DNA of 45,381 nucleotides, from assembly GCA_024281365.1 (NCBI GenBank), contig JAMXAU010000002.1, positions 1-45,381 on the forward strand, written 5' to 3'. The notes under the pieces are model-generated. The model made no database searches. It saw only the letters and a program-made list of their open reading frames with translations, and was not told the origin of the DNA. The position numbers were made by a program, and so were the translations under genes. This document shows positions 34,659 through 43,681 of the stretch, one piece after another. This DNA is from Nitrospira sp. (GTDB lineage: Bacteria > Nitrospirota > Nitrospiria > Nitrospirales > Nitrospiraceae). Within the stretch, counting starts at the first letter, position 1. Each line of letters begins with the position of its first letter.

Positions 34659-35650
34659 TAGAGCATCTCCTCTCCGACACCGGCGATGACGATACGGCCT
34701 TCGTCCTCCAACTTTCGACAGACTTTAAGGATATTCTGTTGGGCTTTTTCGACATCTGATACTTTCACCGGTCCCCTGGCTTCCATATCATCCTTGAGCA
34801 TTTCTGCGGCACGACTCGACATATTCTTAAAGAACTTTTCCTTCACGTCCGGACTCGCTCCGCGCAAAGCCACAGGCAAGTCTTCTTTGCTGATTTCCTT
34901 CATGAGCTCCTGGATTCCACGATCATCCACTTTCACTATGTCGTCGAAAACAAACATCAGTGCCCTGATATTATCGGCGAGTGTCTGACTATTCTCCGTG
35001 ATGCGAGCCATGATCCCGCCTTCATTCGCTTTGTCCATTCGCATCAGAATATTGGCAATAACTTCGGCGCCTCCAACGCTATGTGCGTTCATCCCTGTGC
35101 CTGCCAACAATGTCTCTTGTAACGTGTCGCTCAGTTCCTCCAACACCTCCGGCTGCACCTCTTTCATCGTGGCAAGCCGAAGCGCTATGTCCCCTCGCAT
35201 ATCCTCCGGGAGCGAAGCCAGGACTTGACCTGCCTGATCGCTTTCCAGCTGTGCAAGAATGACGGCGACTGTTTGGGCATGTTCTACCTTCAACATTTGA
35301 GTGAGGGTTTTCACGTCGACCCACTTCAACGCCTCGATCCCCGGATAGTTTTTCTGCGTCATCGACTCAATGATCCGCGATGCTTTGTCTGGTCCCAGTG
35401 CTTTGGTCAGCACGGTTTTGATGAACTCTCGTCCATGGAATTGGACGTCTCCGGTTGCGCTCGCCGCCAGAAAATCTGAAATCACCGCTTCTTCGTCCTC
35501 ACGGGAAATCTGGGCGGTCCCGCTCATAAAGCTTCCCAGCTTCTTGATCTCCTTCGGATCGAGCTGCTTCATAACTTGGGCAGCCGCTTCTTCGCCGATC
35601 GCACGAAGCAGAATCCCCGCTTTTTGTTCACCGGTCAGAGTTTTTGCCAT
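34658..35650 (-). CDS. fliG: Flagellar motor switch protein FliG
   Basis: FliG is the rotor protein that transmits torque from the stator. The 330-aa protein begins MAKTLTGEQKAGILLRAIGE and has the middle-domain EHAQTVAVILAQLESDQAGQ, VLASLPEDMRGDIALRLATM, and C-terminal IRALMFVFDDIVKVDDRGIQ with SSRAAEMLKDDMEARGPVKV. Length matches the family. It starts 9 bases after fliF. Confidence 0.97.
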   Translation of the reverse strand: MAKTLTGEQKAGILLRAIGEEAAAQVMKQLDPKEIKKLGSFMSGTAQISREDEEAVISDFLAASATGDVQFHGREFIKTVLTKALGPDKASRIIESMTQKNYPGIEALKWVDVKTLTQMLKVEHAQTVAVILAQLESDQAGQVLASLPEDMRGDIALRLATMKEVQPEVLEELSDTLQETLLAGTGMNAHSVGGAEVIANILMRMDKANEGGIMARITENSQTLADNIRALMFVFDDIVKVDDRGIQELMKEISKEDLPVALRGASPDVKEKFFKNMSSRAAEMLKDDMEARGPVKVSDVEKAQQNILKVCRKLEDEGRIVIAGVGEEML

Positions 35651-35659
35651 CGCCAGACT

Positions 35660-37231
35660 CTACGTTGGACTTTTCAACCACTCTTTGACGACCACGGCCG
35701 TCGCATCAGGGTTTTTTTTGGCCATATCAATGATCTGCGCTCGATCCGGAGCACTTGCCAAGGTCGCTGCACCCGCTGCGGTCCTACCAGGAAGCTCCGC
35801 CACGGACGCCTCGGCCTGTGCCTGTTCCATGTTGGTTCCCAACATGGCGAGCAAGGGCCGCACGACAAACATGAGAATAACGGCAAAGAGAAGCATCCCC
35901 ACTCCGTATCGAAGATAGGGCATCCACGGTTTCAACCCTTCCGATGCAACTTCCGCCGTCCCCGCCTGCGGCTCCTCGGCCTCGGTCCCGAACTGCACGT
36001 TCACAACTTGCACCTGATCTTGTCGTTCGGCCGAAAACCCCATCGCCTTTTTCACGATGTCTTCGATCCGCTTGAGATCCTCTTCTGATCGTGGCGTATA
36101 CTTTCGCGCCGCAGCGGGGGCCTCCCCCGTCTGGCCTTCGCCGGCTTTTGCGGCTTCATACAGCCCATCGACCAACACCGCGACTGACAGCTGCTTGATG
36201 GCACCGACAGGTTCCACAATTTTTGACACGGTGCGGCTGATCTCATAGTTGACCGTTTCGTTTTTCGTTTGACTGCTGTTCGAACTGCTTTGTGCCGGCT
36301 CAACATCCGTCCCGGGCGGCACGTTCGACTGAACGCCGGGCACGCCGCCTCCGACCCCGTTGCTCCCATTGGACTTTTCTTGGCCCCGCTGTTCACTTCT
36401 CACCACCTGGCTATTCGGATCATATCGTTCTTCCGTCGTTTCGACTTTCCTGAAGTCCACGACACTCGACACACGCACAACGGCCTTATTGGGTCCGACG
36501 ATCCGCTCCAACATCGTTTGGATGCGCGTCTCGATGTCCTTTTCAATGCTGCGCTGATAATCGAGTTGCGTATTGGTCAGCCCGGCCGTCTCATCCGTCA
36601 CCGTCGCCGACAGGAGACGCCCGTGTCCGTCCACCACGGTCACATCGCGGGATTGAAGCCCCTCCACACTGCTCGATACCAAATGGATGACCCCCTGCAC
36701 CTGTGCCGGCGAGAGTTGCTGCCCGCCACGAAGCGTGACGATCACGGAGGCTCTTGCTTTCTCCTGCTCACTCGCGAACAGTCGTCGCTCCGGCATGGCC
36801 AGATGAACGCGGGCCCGTTCCACTTCCGGCATCTGAGCGATGGTTCGCGCCAATTCCCCCTGCAACGCCCGACGGTAATTCAACTTCTGAACAAATTCGG
36901 ACATCCCGATTGAGGTCTTGTCGAAAATCTCGAATCCGACTCCACCGCCGTGGGGAAGCCCTTGGGTCGCAAGTTGCAATCGCAGGTCGTGAACCTGGTC
37001 GCTGGGCACCAGTACGGTTGAACCGCCGCCGGTCGTCTCGTACGGCACCTTGGTCTCCTTGAGCTTGTCGATAATGGCGGCGGCGTCTTCGCTGCCAAGG
37101 TGGGTGAACAGCACTTGCATATCAGGCTGTTGCGTCCACAAGGCGATGGCGATCAGACCGGCAATGGATCCCGCCAAGGCGACGAGGATGATCATCCGTT
37201 GATTGATGGAGAACTTGGAGAACATGCCCAC
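35660..37231 (-). CDS. fliF: Flagellar MS-ring protein FliF
   Basis: FliF forms the membrane MS ring on which the C ring is built. The 523-aa protein has a first membrane segment (MIILVALAGSIAGLIAIALW) and the secretin-like ring-building domains (DAAAIIDKLKETKVPYETTG, ELARTIAQMPEVERARVHLA). A Ser/Asn-rich insertion lies around residues 285-320. The second membrane segment is about 440-460 (YGVGMLLFAVILMFVVRPLL). The C-terminal FliG-binding tail ends DATAVVVKEWLKS. Confidence 0.97.
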   Translation of the reverse strand: MGMFSKFSINQRMIILVALAGSIAGLIAIALWTQQPDMQVLFTHLGSEDAAAIIDKLKETKVPYETTGGGSTVLVPSDQVHDLRLQLATQGLPHGGGVGFEIFDKTSIGMSEFVQKLNYRRALQGELARTIAQMPEVERARVHLAMPERRLFASEQEKARASVIVTLRGGQQLSPAQVQGVIHLVSSSVEGLQSRDVTVVDGHGRLLSATVTDETAGLTNTQLDYQRSIEKDIETRIQTMLERIVGPNKAVVRVSSVVDFRKVETTEERYDPNSQVVRSEQRGQEKSNGSNGVGGGVPGVQSNVPPGTDVEPAQSSSNSSQTKNETVNYEISRTVSKIVEPVGAIKQLSVAVLVDGLYEAAKAGEGQTGEAPAAARKYTPRSEEDLKRIEDIVKKAMGFSAERQDQVQVVNVQFGTEAEEPQAGTAEVASEGLKPWMPYLRYGVGMLLFAVILMFVVRPLLAMLGTNMEQAQAEASVAELPGRTAAGAATLASAPDRAQIIDMAKKNPDATAVVVKEWLKSPT

Positions 37232-37258
37232 CCCTTACTCGTCAACCGAGACGACCGA

Positions 37259-37570
37259 TCAGATTTGCATCCGTTGAATTTCCTCGTAGGCGGTCACAAG
37301 CTTGTTCCTGACCTGCATCATCAGTTGGAACGACACATCGGCTTGCTGCAGCGCAACCATGGTCCGATGAATGTCTTGCGTATCGCCGGTCATGAGCGCA
37401 TCGACCGCTCGACCCGCTTCCTTTTGCGCATCGTTGACATTGCCGATCGCCGACTTGAGCGAATCGAGGAATCCTGGGCCGCTTGTTGTTCCAGTCGTAC
37501 CCGTGGATCCAGTCGATGCCACATCGACAATAGGAGCGATGCCGGATGCCGCACCAGTGATTGGCCCCAT
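37259..37570 (-). CDS. fliE: Flagellar MS ring-rod adaptor FliE
   Basis: FliE links the MS ring to the rod. The start at 37570 (MGPITGAASGIAPI) gives 103 aa with GGAGG 5 bases upstream. A Gly/Thr-rich N-terminus precedes the conserved FLDSLKSAIGNVNDAQKEAG, RAVDALMTGDTQDIHRTMVA and LQQADVSFQLMMQVRNKLVT. It overlaps or abuts the flgC stop. Confidence 0.95.
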   Translation of the reverse strand: MGPITGAASGIAPIVDVASTGSTGTTGTTSGPGFLDSLKSAIGNVNDAQKEAGRAVDALMTGDTQDIHRTMVALQQADVSFQLMMQVRNKLVTAYEEIQRMQI

Positions 37571-37572
37571 GA

Positions 37573-38022
37573 TTACCTCCCGATTTCCAGCGCCTTGTTC
37601 CACATCGTGCGTGTCGCATTGATCGCCTGCACATTCGCTTCATACGCGCGCGACGCCCCGATCATATTCACCATTTCCTCCATCACATTGACGTTGGGAA
37701 GCCGGACGAATCCTTTTGGATCGGCATCCGGATGGTGTGGATCATAGATCAGTTGCCCGGGCTTGGGATCTTCTTGCACCCGTGAGACAGAAACCCCTTC
37801 AAGGGCGTGGGCCGATGGACCCACGGCCACCTGCCGAAACGATCGCTGAAATGCACTGGGAACTGCCGTCGATCGAAAGACCACGTCCCGCCGCTTATAC
37901 GGACCGCCTGACGGCGTTTTCGTCGACTGCGCGTTGGCGAGATTGCTGGCAATGACGTTGAGTCGTCGCCGTTGGGCATCTAACCCGGACACCGAAACAG
38001 CCAGACTGTCGGACATCTCCAT
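37573..38022 (-). CDS. flgC: Flagellar proximal rod protein FlgC
   Basis: FlgC is a proximal rod protein. The start at 38022 (MEMSDSLAVSVSGLDAQRRR) gives 149 aa and has AGGAGG 6 bases upstream. The rod signature LNVIASNLANAQSTKTPSGG and the C-terminal VNVMEEMVNMIGASRAYEAN, VQAINATRTMWNKALEIG are clear. An upstream in-frame start at 38043 is less likely. Confidence 0.96.
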   Translation of the reverse strand: MEMSDSLAVSVSGLDAQRRRLNVIASNLANAQSTKTPSGGPYKRRDVVFRSTAVPSAFQRSFRQVAVGPSAHALEGVSVSRVQEDPKPGQLIYDPHHPDADPKGFVRLPNVNVMEEMVNMIGASRAYEANVQAINATRTMWNKALEIGR

Positions 38023-38090
38023 AGTAAACCTCCTAGGTATCAAGCATGACTCGTCAATTGCCTCCCGACCATGGAAGGCTTAGGAATCGA

Positions 38091-38501
38091 CTATCTCCCC
38101 TCTCGGATTGCGCTCAAGAGCCCACTAAACTTCTTCGCAAGGATGGTGGCGGCAGCGTTATACTGCATGACGTTCTCAGACAACTTCGCCATCTCCAATT
38201 CGAGATTGACCGAGTTGGCATCGAGCGGAATGTCTCCGGCCGGCACTTCATTGAGCTTTCCGGTCACGGCCTGCACTCCCTCCGCCCCCTTGAGACCAAA
38301 ATGCCGAGGCTGGGTCGCCGCCAGGACAATGGGGAGACGCCCCTTGTGTGCCGACTGCAATTGATCCATGAACGTCAGCTCCGATGCACGATAGCCCGGC
38401 GTTTCTTCGTTGGCGAGATTGGAGGCGATGACCCGTTGCCGACCACTGCGAAGGTCAAGCGTGCGCTCCAACAACCGCATTGTTCGATCGAAGATCGTCA
38501 T
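38091..38501 (-). CDS. flgB: Flagellar proximal rod protein FlgB
   Basis: FlgB is the first rod subunit after FliE. The start at 38501 (MTIFDRTMRLLERTLDLRSG) gives 136 aa, with AAAGGAG upstream. The motif RQRVIASNLANEETPGYRAS and the C-terminal SVNLELEMAKLSENVMQYNA are typical. The frame is open to 38786, but that extension crosses the promoter. It is first in the flgB-to-motE operon. Confidence 0.95.
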   Translation of the reverse strand: MTIFDRTMRLLERTLDLRSGRQRVIASNLANEETPGYRASELTFMDQLQSAHKGRLPIVLAATQPRHFGLKGAEGVQAVTGKLNEVPAGDIPLDANSVNLELEMAKLSENVMQYNAAATILAKKFSGLLSAIREGR

Positions 38502-38538
38502 AGTCCTGACTCCTTTCCGCGTGACATACCCTCGTCCT

Positions 38539-38554
38539 TGCAACCTGGGTGCCG
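38539..38554 (-). promoter_or_regulatory. Predicted sigma-54 promoter for the flgB operon
   Basis: The minus strand reads CGGCACCCAGGTTGCA. GG and TTGCA elements are intact with correct spacing; the first T of TGGCAC is C. The predicted transcription start is near 38528, 27 bases before the flgB ATG. Confidence 0.75.
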
Positions 38555-38665
38555 GTCTTCCCGTGCAAACGTCACCCGGCGGCGCAGCTCCAGGCCGCAC
38601 GTCCTGGGTCCAGCCCTCCCGCCTCTTCAGCACTCGGTCACGCACATGGATTGCCTGGGACAAAT

Positions 38666-38679
38666 TTGCCCATCGGCAA
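38666..38679 (-). terminator. Possible weak terminator after the FlrC-like gene
   Basis: TTGCC, a 4-base loop and GGCAA, followed on the minus strand by ATTTGT. It starts 7 bases after the activator stop codon. The stem is short, so this is tentative. Confidence 0.3.
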
Positions 38680-38685
38680 TTCTGG

Positions 38686-40101
38686 TTACCCTCCCGGCAA
38701 GCTGGACGCCGAGTGTTCTCCCTCCCGATACTCCCGGAGTTTATTGCGGAGCGTGCGAATGCTGATGCCCAACTCTTTCGCCGCATGCGTCCGATTGTCT
38801 TTCACACGGGCCAAGGTTTTGAAAATCAGCTCTCGCTCCATCTCCCACAGCGATCCATTGGCCGGTTGCGCTGCACGCACAAACGGGATGGCGGCCTCCT
38901 CGCTCCGTTCAGGAGGACAGTGTTCCGGCAAGATCGCGCCCTGGCCGGCCAACAACAGCGCTCGTTCCATCACGTTCTCCAACTCGCGCACATTTCCTTT
39001 CCAGGGCAGCCGTTGCAAATGCGCCAGAGCACCGTCCGACACGACCGGAGGAGTCAGGCCGTTTCTCATGGCCGATTGGTTCACAAAGTGGCGCGCGAGG
39101 ATGGGAATATCGACGACCCGCTCGCGTAACGGTGGCACCGTTACGGGAAAGACGTTCAATCGATAATAGAGATCTTCGCGAAAGCGGCCTTGCTCAACCT
39201 CCCGATAGAGCACACGATTCGTCGTGGCGATGACACGAATGTTGACGGGAACCGGGTCACGCCCGCCGATCCGATCCACCTCACGCTCCTGCAGGACGCG
39301 CAACAGTTTCGCCTGGAGGGCCAGATTCATTTCGCTGATTTCGTCCAACAGGAGGGTGCCGGTGTGAGCCAGCTCGAACTTCCCGACTTTCCGGATGACG
39401 GCACCGGTAAAGGCACCTCGCTCATGACCGAAGAGTTCACTTTCCAATAATCCATCGGGAAGCGCGGCACAGTTCACTGCAATAAACGGTCGATGGGCCC
39501 GTGGACTTCGCAAGTGGATAAACCGTGCCAGCAACTCTTTGCCTGTTCCGCTTTCGCCATGAATCAGGACGGTGGCTTGACTGGAGGCCACTCCCTCTAT
39601 CGTGCTCAGGAGTCTCACCATTCCAGGATCTTGGCTGAGCAGCGCTCGGTGTTCCACCTGATGAACCGGCCGACCGAGTCCGCCCCCTTCCTCACGGCCT
39701 GCTTTGAGATTGGCAATCGCCCGTTCCAGCACATCCATGGAAAATGGCTTCAGCAGATACTCGCTGGCTCCCAGCTTCATGGCCTCAACGGCGGTTTCAA
39801 CCGTCCCATAGGCCGTCATGAGGACAATCGCCGTCTGAGGGGCTCGGGCCTTCATCTCCTTGATCAGCTCGAGACCAGTGAGGCGCGGCATGCGCAAATC
39901 GGTCAAGACCAACCAAGGACGAAACTTTGTGATCCGCTCCAATGCCTCCGTCCCATCAACCGCTCCCTGCACGGCATAGCCGAGTCGCCTGATGGTTTCC
40001 ATCAAGGCGATACGCATCGACGGATCGTCGTCAACGACCAGAATCCGTTCCTGCTCCTCACCGGTTTCTGCCGTCGGGACTTGCTTCTCACGGTCAGTCA
40101 T
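38686..40101 (-). CDS. Sigma-54-dependent flagellar response regulator, FlrC/FleR-like
   Basis: This NtrC-family activator of about 471 aa would remodel sigma-54 polymerase at the basal-body/hook promoters. The receiver has Asp68 in LVLTDLRMPRLTG and LLKPF. The AAA+ domain has Walker A GESGTGKE (182-189), GAFTGA (229-234) for sigma-54 contact, and LLLDEISEMNL. A C-terminal Fis-type helix-turn-helix (THAAKELGISIRTLRNKLRE) follows. The start at 40101 (MTDREKQVPTAETG) overlaps the kinase gene by 8 bases. The kinase-regulator pairing matches FlrB-FlrC/FleS-FleR. Confidence 0.9.
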   Translation of the reverse strand: MTDREKQVPTAETGEEQERILVVDDDPSMRIALMETIRRLGYAVQGAVDGTEALERITKFRPWLVLTDLRMPRLTGLELIKEMKARAPQTAIVLMTAYGTVETAVEAMKLGASEYLLKPFSMDVLERAIANLKAGREEGGGLGRPVHQVEHRALLSQDPGMVRLLSTIEGVASSQATVLIHGESGTGKELLARFIHLRSPRAHRPFIAVNCAALPDGLLESELFGHERGAFTGAVIRKVGKFELAHTGTLLLDEISEMNLALQAKLLRVLQEREVDRIGGRDPVPVNIRVIATTNRVLYREVEQGRFREDLYYRLNVFPVTVPPLRERVVDIPILARHFVNQSAMRNGLTPPVVSDGALAHLQRLPWKGNVRELENVMERALLLAGQGAILPEHCPPERSEEAAIPFVRAAQPANGSLWEMERELIFKTLARVKDNRTHAAKELGISIRTLRNKLREYREGEHSASSLPGG

Positions 40102-41392
40102 AAGACGAATCCTCCATGAGGACGACCTCTCCCGCCGATCGCTCGGCGTCAGTGACATCACGCTCTTCGCAGCCAGAGCTGGTCTTGGCACTCCCGTCTC
40201 CGGCTACCAAAGGATGAGGGAGTATGATTGAACAGGCCGTGCCCTGCCCCACCGTGCTCTCGACATCGATCCGTCCATGGTGGGCGTCCACAATGGAATG
40301 CACGATGGCGAGCCCCAGACCGGTGCCCTCGTCTTTCGTCGTAAAAAATGGGTCGAACAGGCGCGACCGATGCGCCGGATCGATCCCCATACCGGAATCA
40401 CGGACGGTCAGTCGTACCGCGGATGAGCCCAGCGTCTGAAGCGGCTCCCGGGAGAGACTGATTCCTAACTCGCCCCCGTTCGGCATCGCCTGTACGGCAT
40501 TGACGATCAAGTTCACAACGACCTGTTTCAACTGTCCATCGTGACACCACAGCAATGGCACCTCCCGGCTGATGTCCATGCGGATGTTCACGGGTACTTT
40601 GGCAATCACATGCGCGGCCAACTCGATCGAGTCGTTGAGTAACGATTGGCTGTCATGCCACGCGCGGGTCAAACGCACCGGGCGCATATACAGCAGCAGA
40701 TTCGCCAACAGACCATCCATCAACCGAACAGCCTGCGAAATCTGCTGCGCGTACCGTTGCGTAGGTTCATGCGCGTCGAGGTCTCGTTGCAGCAGAGACG
40801 CAAAGAGCTCCACGCTGCCCAATGGATTGCGGATCTCATGCGCGATCCGACCGATCAACTCACCCATCGCGGCCAGCCGATCCTTTCGTTGCAATTGCTC
40901 TTCGAGTTGATAGACCCGGGTGATGTCCTGAAGCAGAACAAGCTGCCCGGAATCATCACCGGACTCATTTCGAAGCGGGACCTGACTAATGGACACCACG
41001 CTCTGTCCGATGCGTTGCGGGCGATCAGAGACGGTGAGACCTCGACTCGCTAAGACCTCCGGGATGCAATGACTTCGCAGTTCCACATCGCTCGCCCCAA
41101 GGAGCTGCTCCGCGGCGCGATTGCTGCGAGTGATGACCCCGCATTCGTCCACCACCACCACTCCCGTCGACAGCGACTCAAGAATGCCATCTAAGCGCAC
41201 GCGCATGGCTTCGTTGTCGACAAGCTGTCGCCGAAGCGCATCGTTGCTCTGCGCGAGTTCGGCATCCATCTCCTCCACCCGTGCCGTGAGCGCGCTGTAG
41301 GATTGCTGTAACGTGTGCGCGGCCTCGGCGAAACTCTGAAACGCTGCCTGCAAGAGGGCCCGTTCGTCCGGATTCGTCGTCAGGCTGGTCAT
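40094..41392 (-). CDS. Flagellar sensor histidine kinase, FlrB/FleS-like
   Basis: This is a soluble 432-aa kinase expected to phosphorylate the FlrC-like regulator encoded next. An N-terminal coiled coil (about 25-65) is followed by a PAS domain (about 65-165; GILESLSTGVVVVDECGVIT). HisKA has IAHEIRNPLGS with His185. HATPase_c has VVNLIVNAVQAMPNGGELGI, DSGMGIDP and GTGLGLAIVHSIVDAHHG. There are no membrane segments. It overlaps the TPR gene by 4 bases (ATGA) and the regulator by 8. Confidence 0.9.
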   Translation of the reverse strand: MTSLTTNPDERALLQAAFQSFAEAAHTLQQSYSALTARVEEMDAELAQSNDALRRQLVDNEAMRVRLDGILESLSTGVVVVDECGVITRSNRAAEQLLGASDVELRSHCIPEVLASRGLTVSDRPQRIGQSVVSISQVPLRNESGDDSGQLVLLQDITRVYQLEEQLQRKDRLAAMGELIGRIAHEIRNPLGSVELFASLLQRDLDAHEPTQRYAQQISQAVRLMDGLLANLLLYMRPVRLTRAWHDSQSLLNDSIELAAHVIAKVPVNIRMDISREVPLLWCHDGQLKQVVVNLIVNAVQAMPNGGELGISLSREPLQTLGSSAVRLTVRDSGMGIDPAHRSRLFDPFFTTKDEGTGLGLAIVHSIVDAHHGRIDVESTVGQGTACSIILPHPLVAGDGSAKTSSGCEERDVTDAERSAGEVVLMEDSSYD

Positions 41393-43563
41393 AGCCCCTC
41401 CGCTTTTCCTGAATGCCGGACCGTCTGCGCAGCCCCCTTGAGCGATGCCGAAAGCCGGTTGACCATCTCGTCATCCGCGCGGCCGAGTTCCGCCAACGCC
41501 ACCGTGGCGCGATCGTATTGTTTCAGTGCGGTCCAATGCTGTGCCGTTTGCAGGCGAGCCCATTCAGCTTGGCGCACGTTGGGGTTCTTCTCCAGCACCG
41601 ACTGATACACGGCGATCGCTCGTTCGTGCCGATTCAGCCGCGACAATGTGTCGGCATAGGCCAACAGCGTATCGGAAGACGCGACCGCCCCGGCTTTGAG
41701 ACCTTCTTCATAAGCGAGAGCCGACTCTTCGAGCTTCTCCAGCTCTCCCAACGTCTTGGCCAGCTGAAGGTACATCGCGGGGCGCTCCCGATGACCGGGA
41801 TGGCGCAGCAGCCACGTGCGGCACAACTGGAGGAGGCCCTGCATGTCTCGCTGCTGCCGCATGGTCTTCACCAGCAACAGCACGACTTCCCCTTCGTAGA
41901 CTCCAAGCGGGAACTGAAAGCGGTATCTCTCGAACACCTTCCGCGCCGCATCGGGGTCGCGCTGATCCAGATAGATTTTGCCAAGCCCGATCAAGGCCGG
42001 CTCGATCAACGCCGGATCGTTGTGCGCCTTGATCACCTGCTGGTAAAGGCTGCTCCCTTCTGTCGAGAATCCCAGCCGACGATGCGCGTCAGCAATCTGC
42101 AGCAAGAGGGGCGATCGCGCATACCGTTGTCTGGCCACAGTTCCATGCCGATGGAACAAACTGACCACCGTCAGATCATCCTGCGAGGCGATGGCGGCTT
42201 CCATCCATGGAGTCAGCAGCGCGATCAGGCGGTCTGCCGCCTTCGCCGCCCAGGGATCGGTCACCTGGGCCGTCTTCAGCGTGATCTCCCGGTAGCGGCC
42301 AATCGCCTGGTTCATGTCATGACGTTGCTCTGCCGCTCTCGCCAGATAAAAGAGGGCCTCGCTCCCGGCTGGGTTTGCCGCTTCTCGCGCGGCAATGTCT
42401 TCCAACAGTGCTCGGTACGATGCGGCGTTCTGAAACGGAACTGGGACATCGTGCATCATGGCACTGACGGTCCGCCCCAGTGACGCGATGTCGTTGGTCT
42501 GCATCGTCTCCGTCTGCTGAGCCGCCAAGCGGAGCTTGGCCGTCGTGGCCGGCAGGCTATAGGGGTAGAGCGCCGGAAGAAGGGCGTAGACAAACTCTGC
42601 GAGTCGCTGGTTCGCGCCGGCCCTCAGGCTCTCGGCGAGCTGTAACAGCGCCGCGGGCGTATGCTCATAGCGGGGATAGAGGTTATACAACAACAGCAGT
42701 AACTCCCTTGCGGAGGCTTCATGCTGGAGCCTGATTTCCGTCACGGCAAATCGGTGAATCGCAAGCGGATCTGCCTTGACCAAGCGCGGCCACCGTCGAT
42801 AGGCGAGGTCGAAGAGCGGTTGGGCGTCGGAATATCGCTGTTGCCGATACAAGGCATGGGCTAACCCCAGCGTGGCACCTTGCAACAGCGGCTCGTGCTC
42901 CGTCCGTGTGCGCACGTTTGAAAATGCATGCTCCGCCTCGCTCCACTTGCCCATCGCCATAAACGCATAACCCAGACCGAGCAACGATCGCGGACCATCG
43001 AAGTGACGGCTCTCGGCATGAGCCATCGCTTGCTCATAGAACACCTGGGCTTCTTGATACCATCCTTGTTCAAAGTAGAGATCACCCATCCGCCACTCTG
43101 CTCTCCGGGCATTGATCGACTGCGGATGGTCTCGCACGAGTTTCTTGTACTCCTGGATTCCCAACGCGCGACCGTGGCCGGAGGAGTCCCCACGAAGGGC
43201 CAACTCAATGAGAAACGCCTTGGCCGACGGCACAAGCGGGCTTTCAGGGTGGTCCGTGACAATCTTGGCGAAGAATCGTTGAGCCTCCGCCCACGCTTGC
43301 TTCCTGTACGCAGACTGCCCCTCCTGCCAAGCCAACCCATCGATCCCGGTCGACTGACCTTCCAGACGTGGGCCATCGTCCGGCAAGAGCAGGGCAAGCC
43401 GTTCAACCGGCGCCTGGCTTTTCACCGCGGCCGGCCGTCCACCGGCGGGCATACCGGAACTCTTCCCCGAGGAAAGCGCCTGTCCGATGACCACCGGAGG
43501 CCCGGCCGCCCAGACGACACTCAGGAGCATCATTCCGACATATGGAAGACGGCATAGATTCAC
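41389..43563 (-). CDS. TPR-repeat protein, probably exported, first gene of the flrB-flrC operon
   Basis: The product is up to 724 aa and begins with a hydrophobic signal-like segment (GMMLLSVVWAAGPPVVIGQA). The rest is a string of TPR-type helical repeats, for example QSAYRKQAWAEAQRFFAKIV, ARRAEWRMGDLYFEQGWYQE and HERAIAVYQSVLEKNPNVRQ. I do not recognise a specific family; tol-pal YbgF/BamD-like TPR proteins are loosely similar. The GTG at 43563 would leave only about 4 bases after the predicted sigma-54 start site. ATGs at 43533 and 43530 would give leaders of about 34-37 bases, similar to neighbours, but lose the basic residue before the hydrophobic segment. It overlaps the kinase gene (ATGA). 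Confidence 0.8.
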   Translation of the reverse strand: MNLCRLPYVGMMLLSVVWAAGPPVVIGQALSSGKSSGMPAGGRPAAVKSQAPVERLALLLPDDGPRLEGQSTGIDGLAWQEGQSAYRKQAWAEAQRFFAKIVTDHPESPLVPSAKAFLIELALRGDSSGHGRALGIQEYKKLVRDHPQSINARRAEWRMGDLYFEQGWYQEAQVFYEQAMAHAESRHFDGPRSLLGLGYAFMAMGKWSEAEHAFSNVRTRTEHEPLLQGATLGLAHALYRQQRYSDAQPLFDLAYRRWPRLVKADPLAIHRFAVTEIRLQHEASARELLLLLYNLYPRYEHTPAALLQLAESLRAGANQRLAEFVYALLPALYPYSLPATTAKLRLAAQQTETMQTNDIASLGRTVSAMMHDVPVPFQNAASYRALLEDIAAREAANPAGSEALFYLARAAEQRHDMNQAIGRYREITLKTAQVTDPWAAKAADRLIALLTPWMEAAIASQDDLTVVSLFHRHGTVARQRYARSPLLLQIADAHRRLGFSTEGSSLYQQVIKAHNDPALIEPALIGLGKIYLDQRDPDAARKVFERYRFQFPLGVYEGEVVLLLVKTMRQQRDMQGLLQLCRTWLLRHPGHRERPAMYLQLAKTLGELEKLEESALAYEEGLKAGAVASSDTLLAYADTLSRLNRHERAIAVYQSVLEKNPNVRQAEWARLQTAQHWTALKQYDRATVALAELGRADDEMVNRLSASLKGAAQTVRHSGKAEGL

Positions 43564-43577
43564 AGCGGGAAGACACC

Positions 43578-43593
43578 AGCAAGGCTCATGCCT
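43578..43593 (-). promoter_or_regulatory. Predicted sigma-54 promoter for the TPR-flrB-flrC operon
   Basis: The minus strand reads AGGCATGAGCCTTGCT. GG and TTGCT are present at the right spacing, with T-to-A and C-to-T changes in the -24 block. It implies control by a sigma-54 activator such as the gene just upstream. Confidence 0.6.
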
Positions 43594-43681
43594 TTCGCCT
43601 CACTCAAAAACTTGAGGAAAATCAGGAGAATTATCGAGAGGAATTGAGAATCAGCCGGAATCGCGTCAGGACCGGCCTCGA

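Noticed and set aside
38502..38786. In-frame 5' extension of flgB
   Set aside because: It overlaps the activator gene's end and the sigma-54 promoter; FlgB homology begins at 38501.
41413..42483. 356-codon plus-strand ORF opposite the TPR gene
   Set aside because: It is antisense to clear TPR repeats, with a shadow-like composition and no upstream ribosome binding site.
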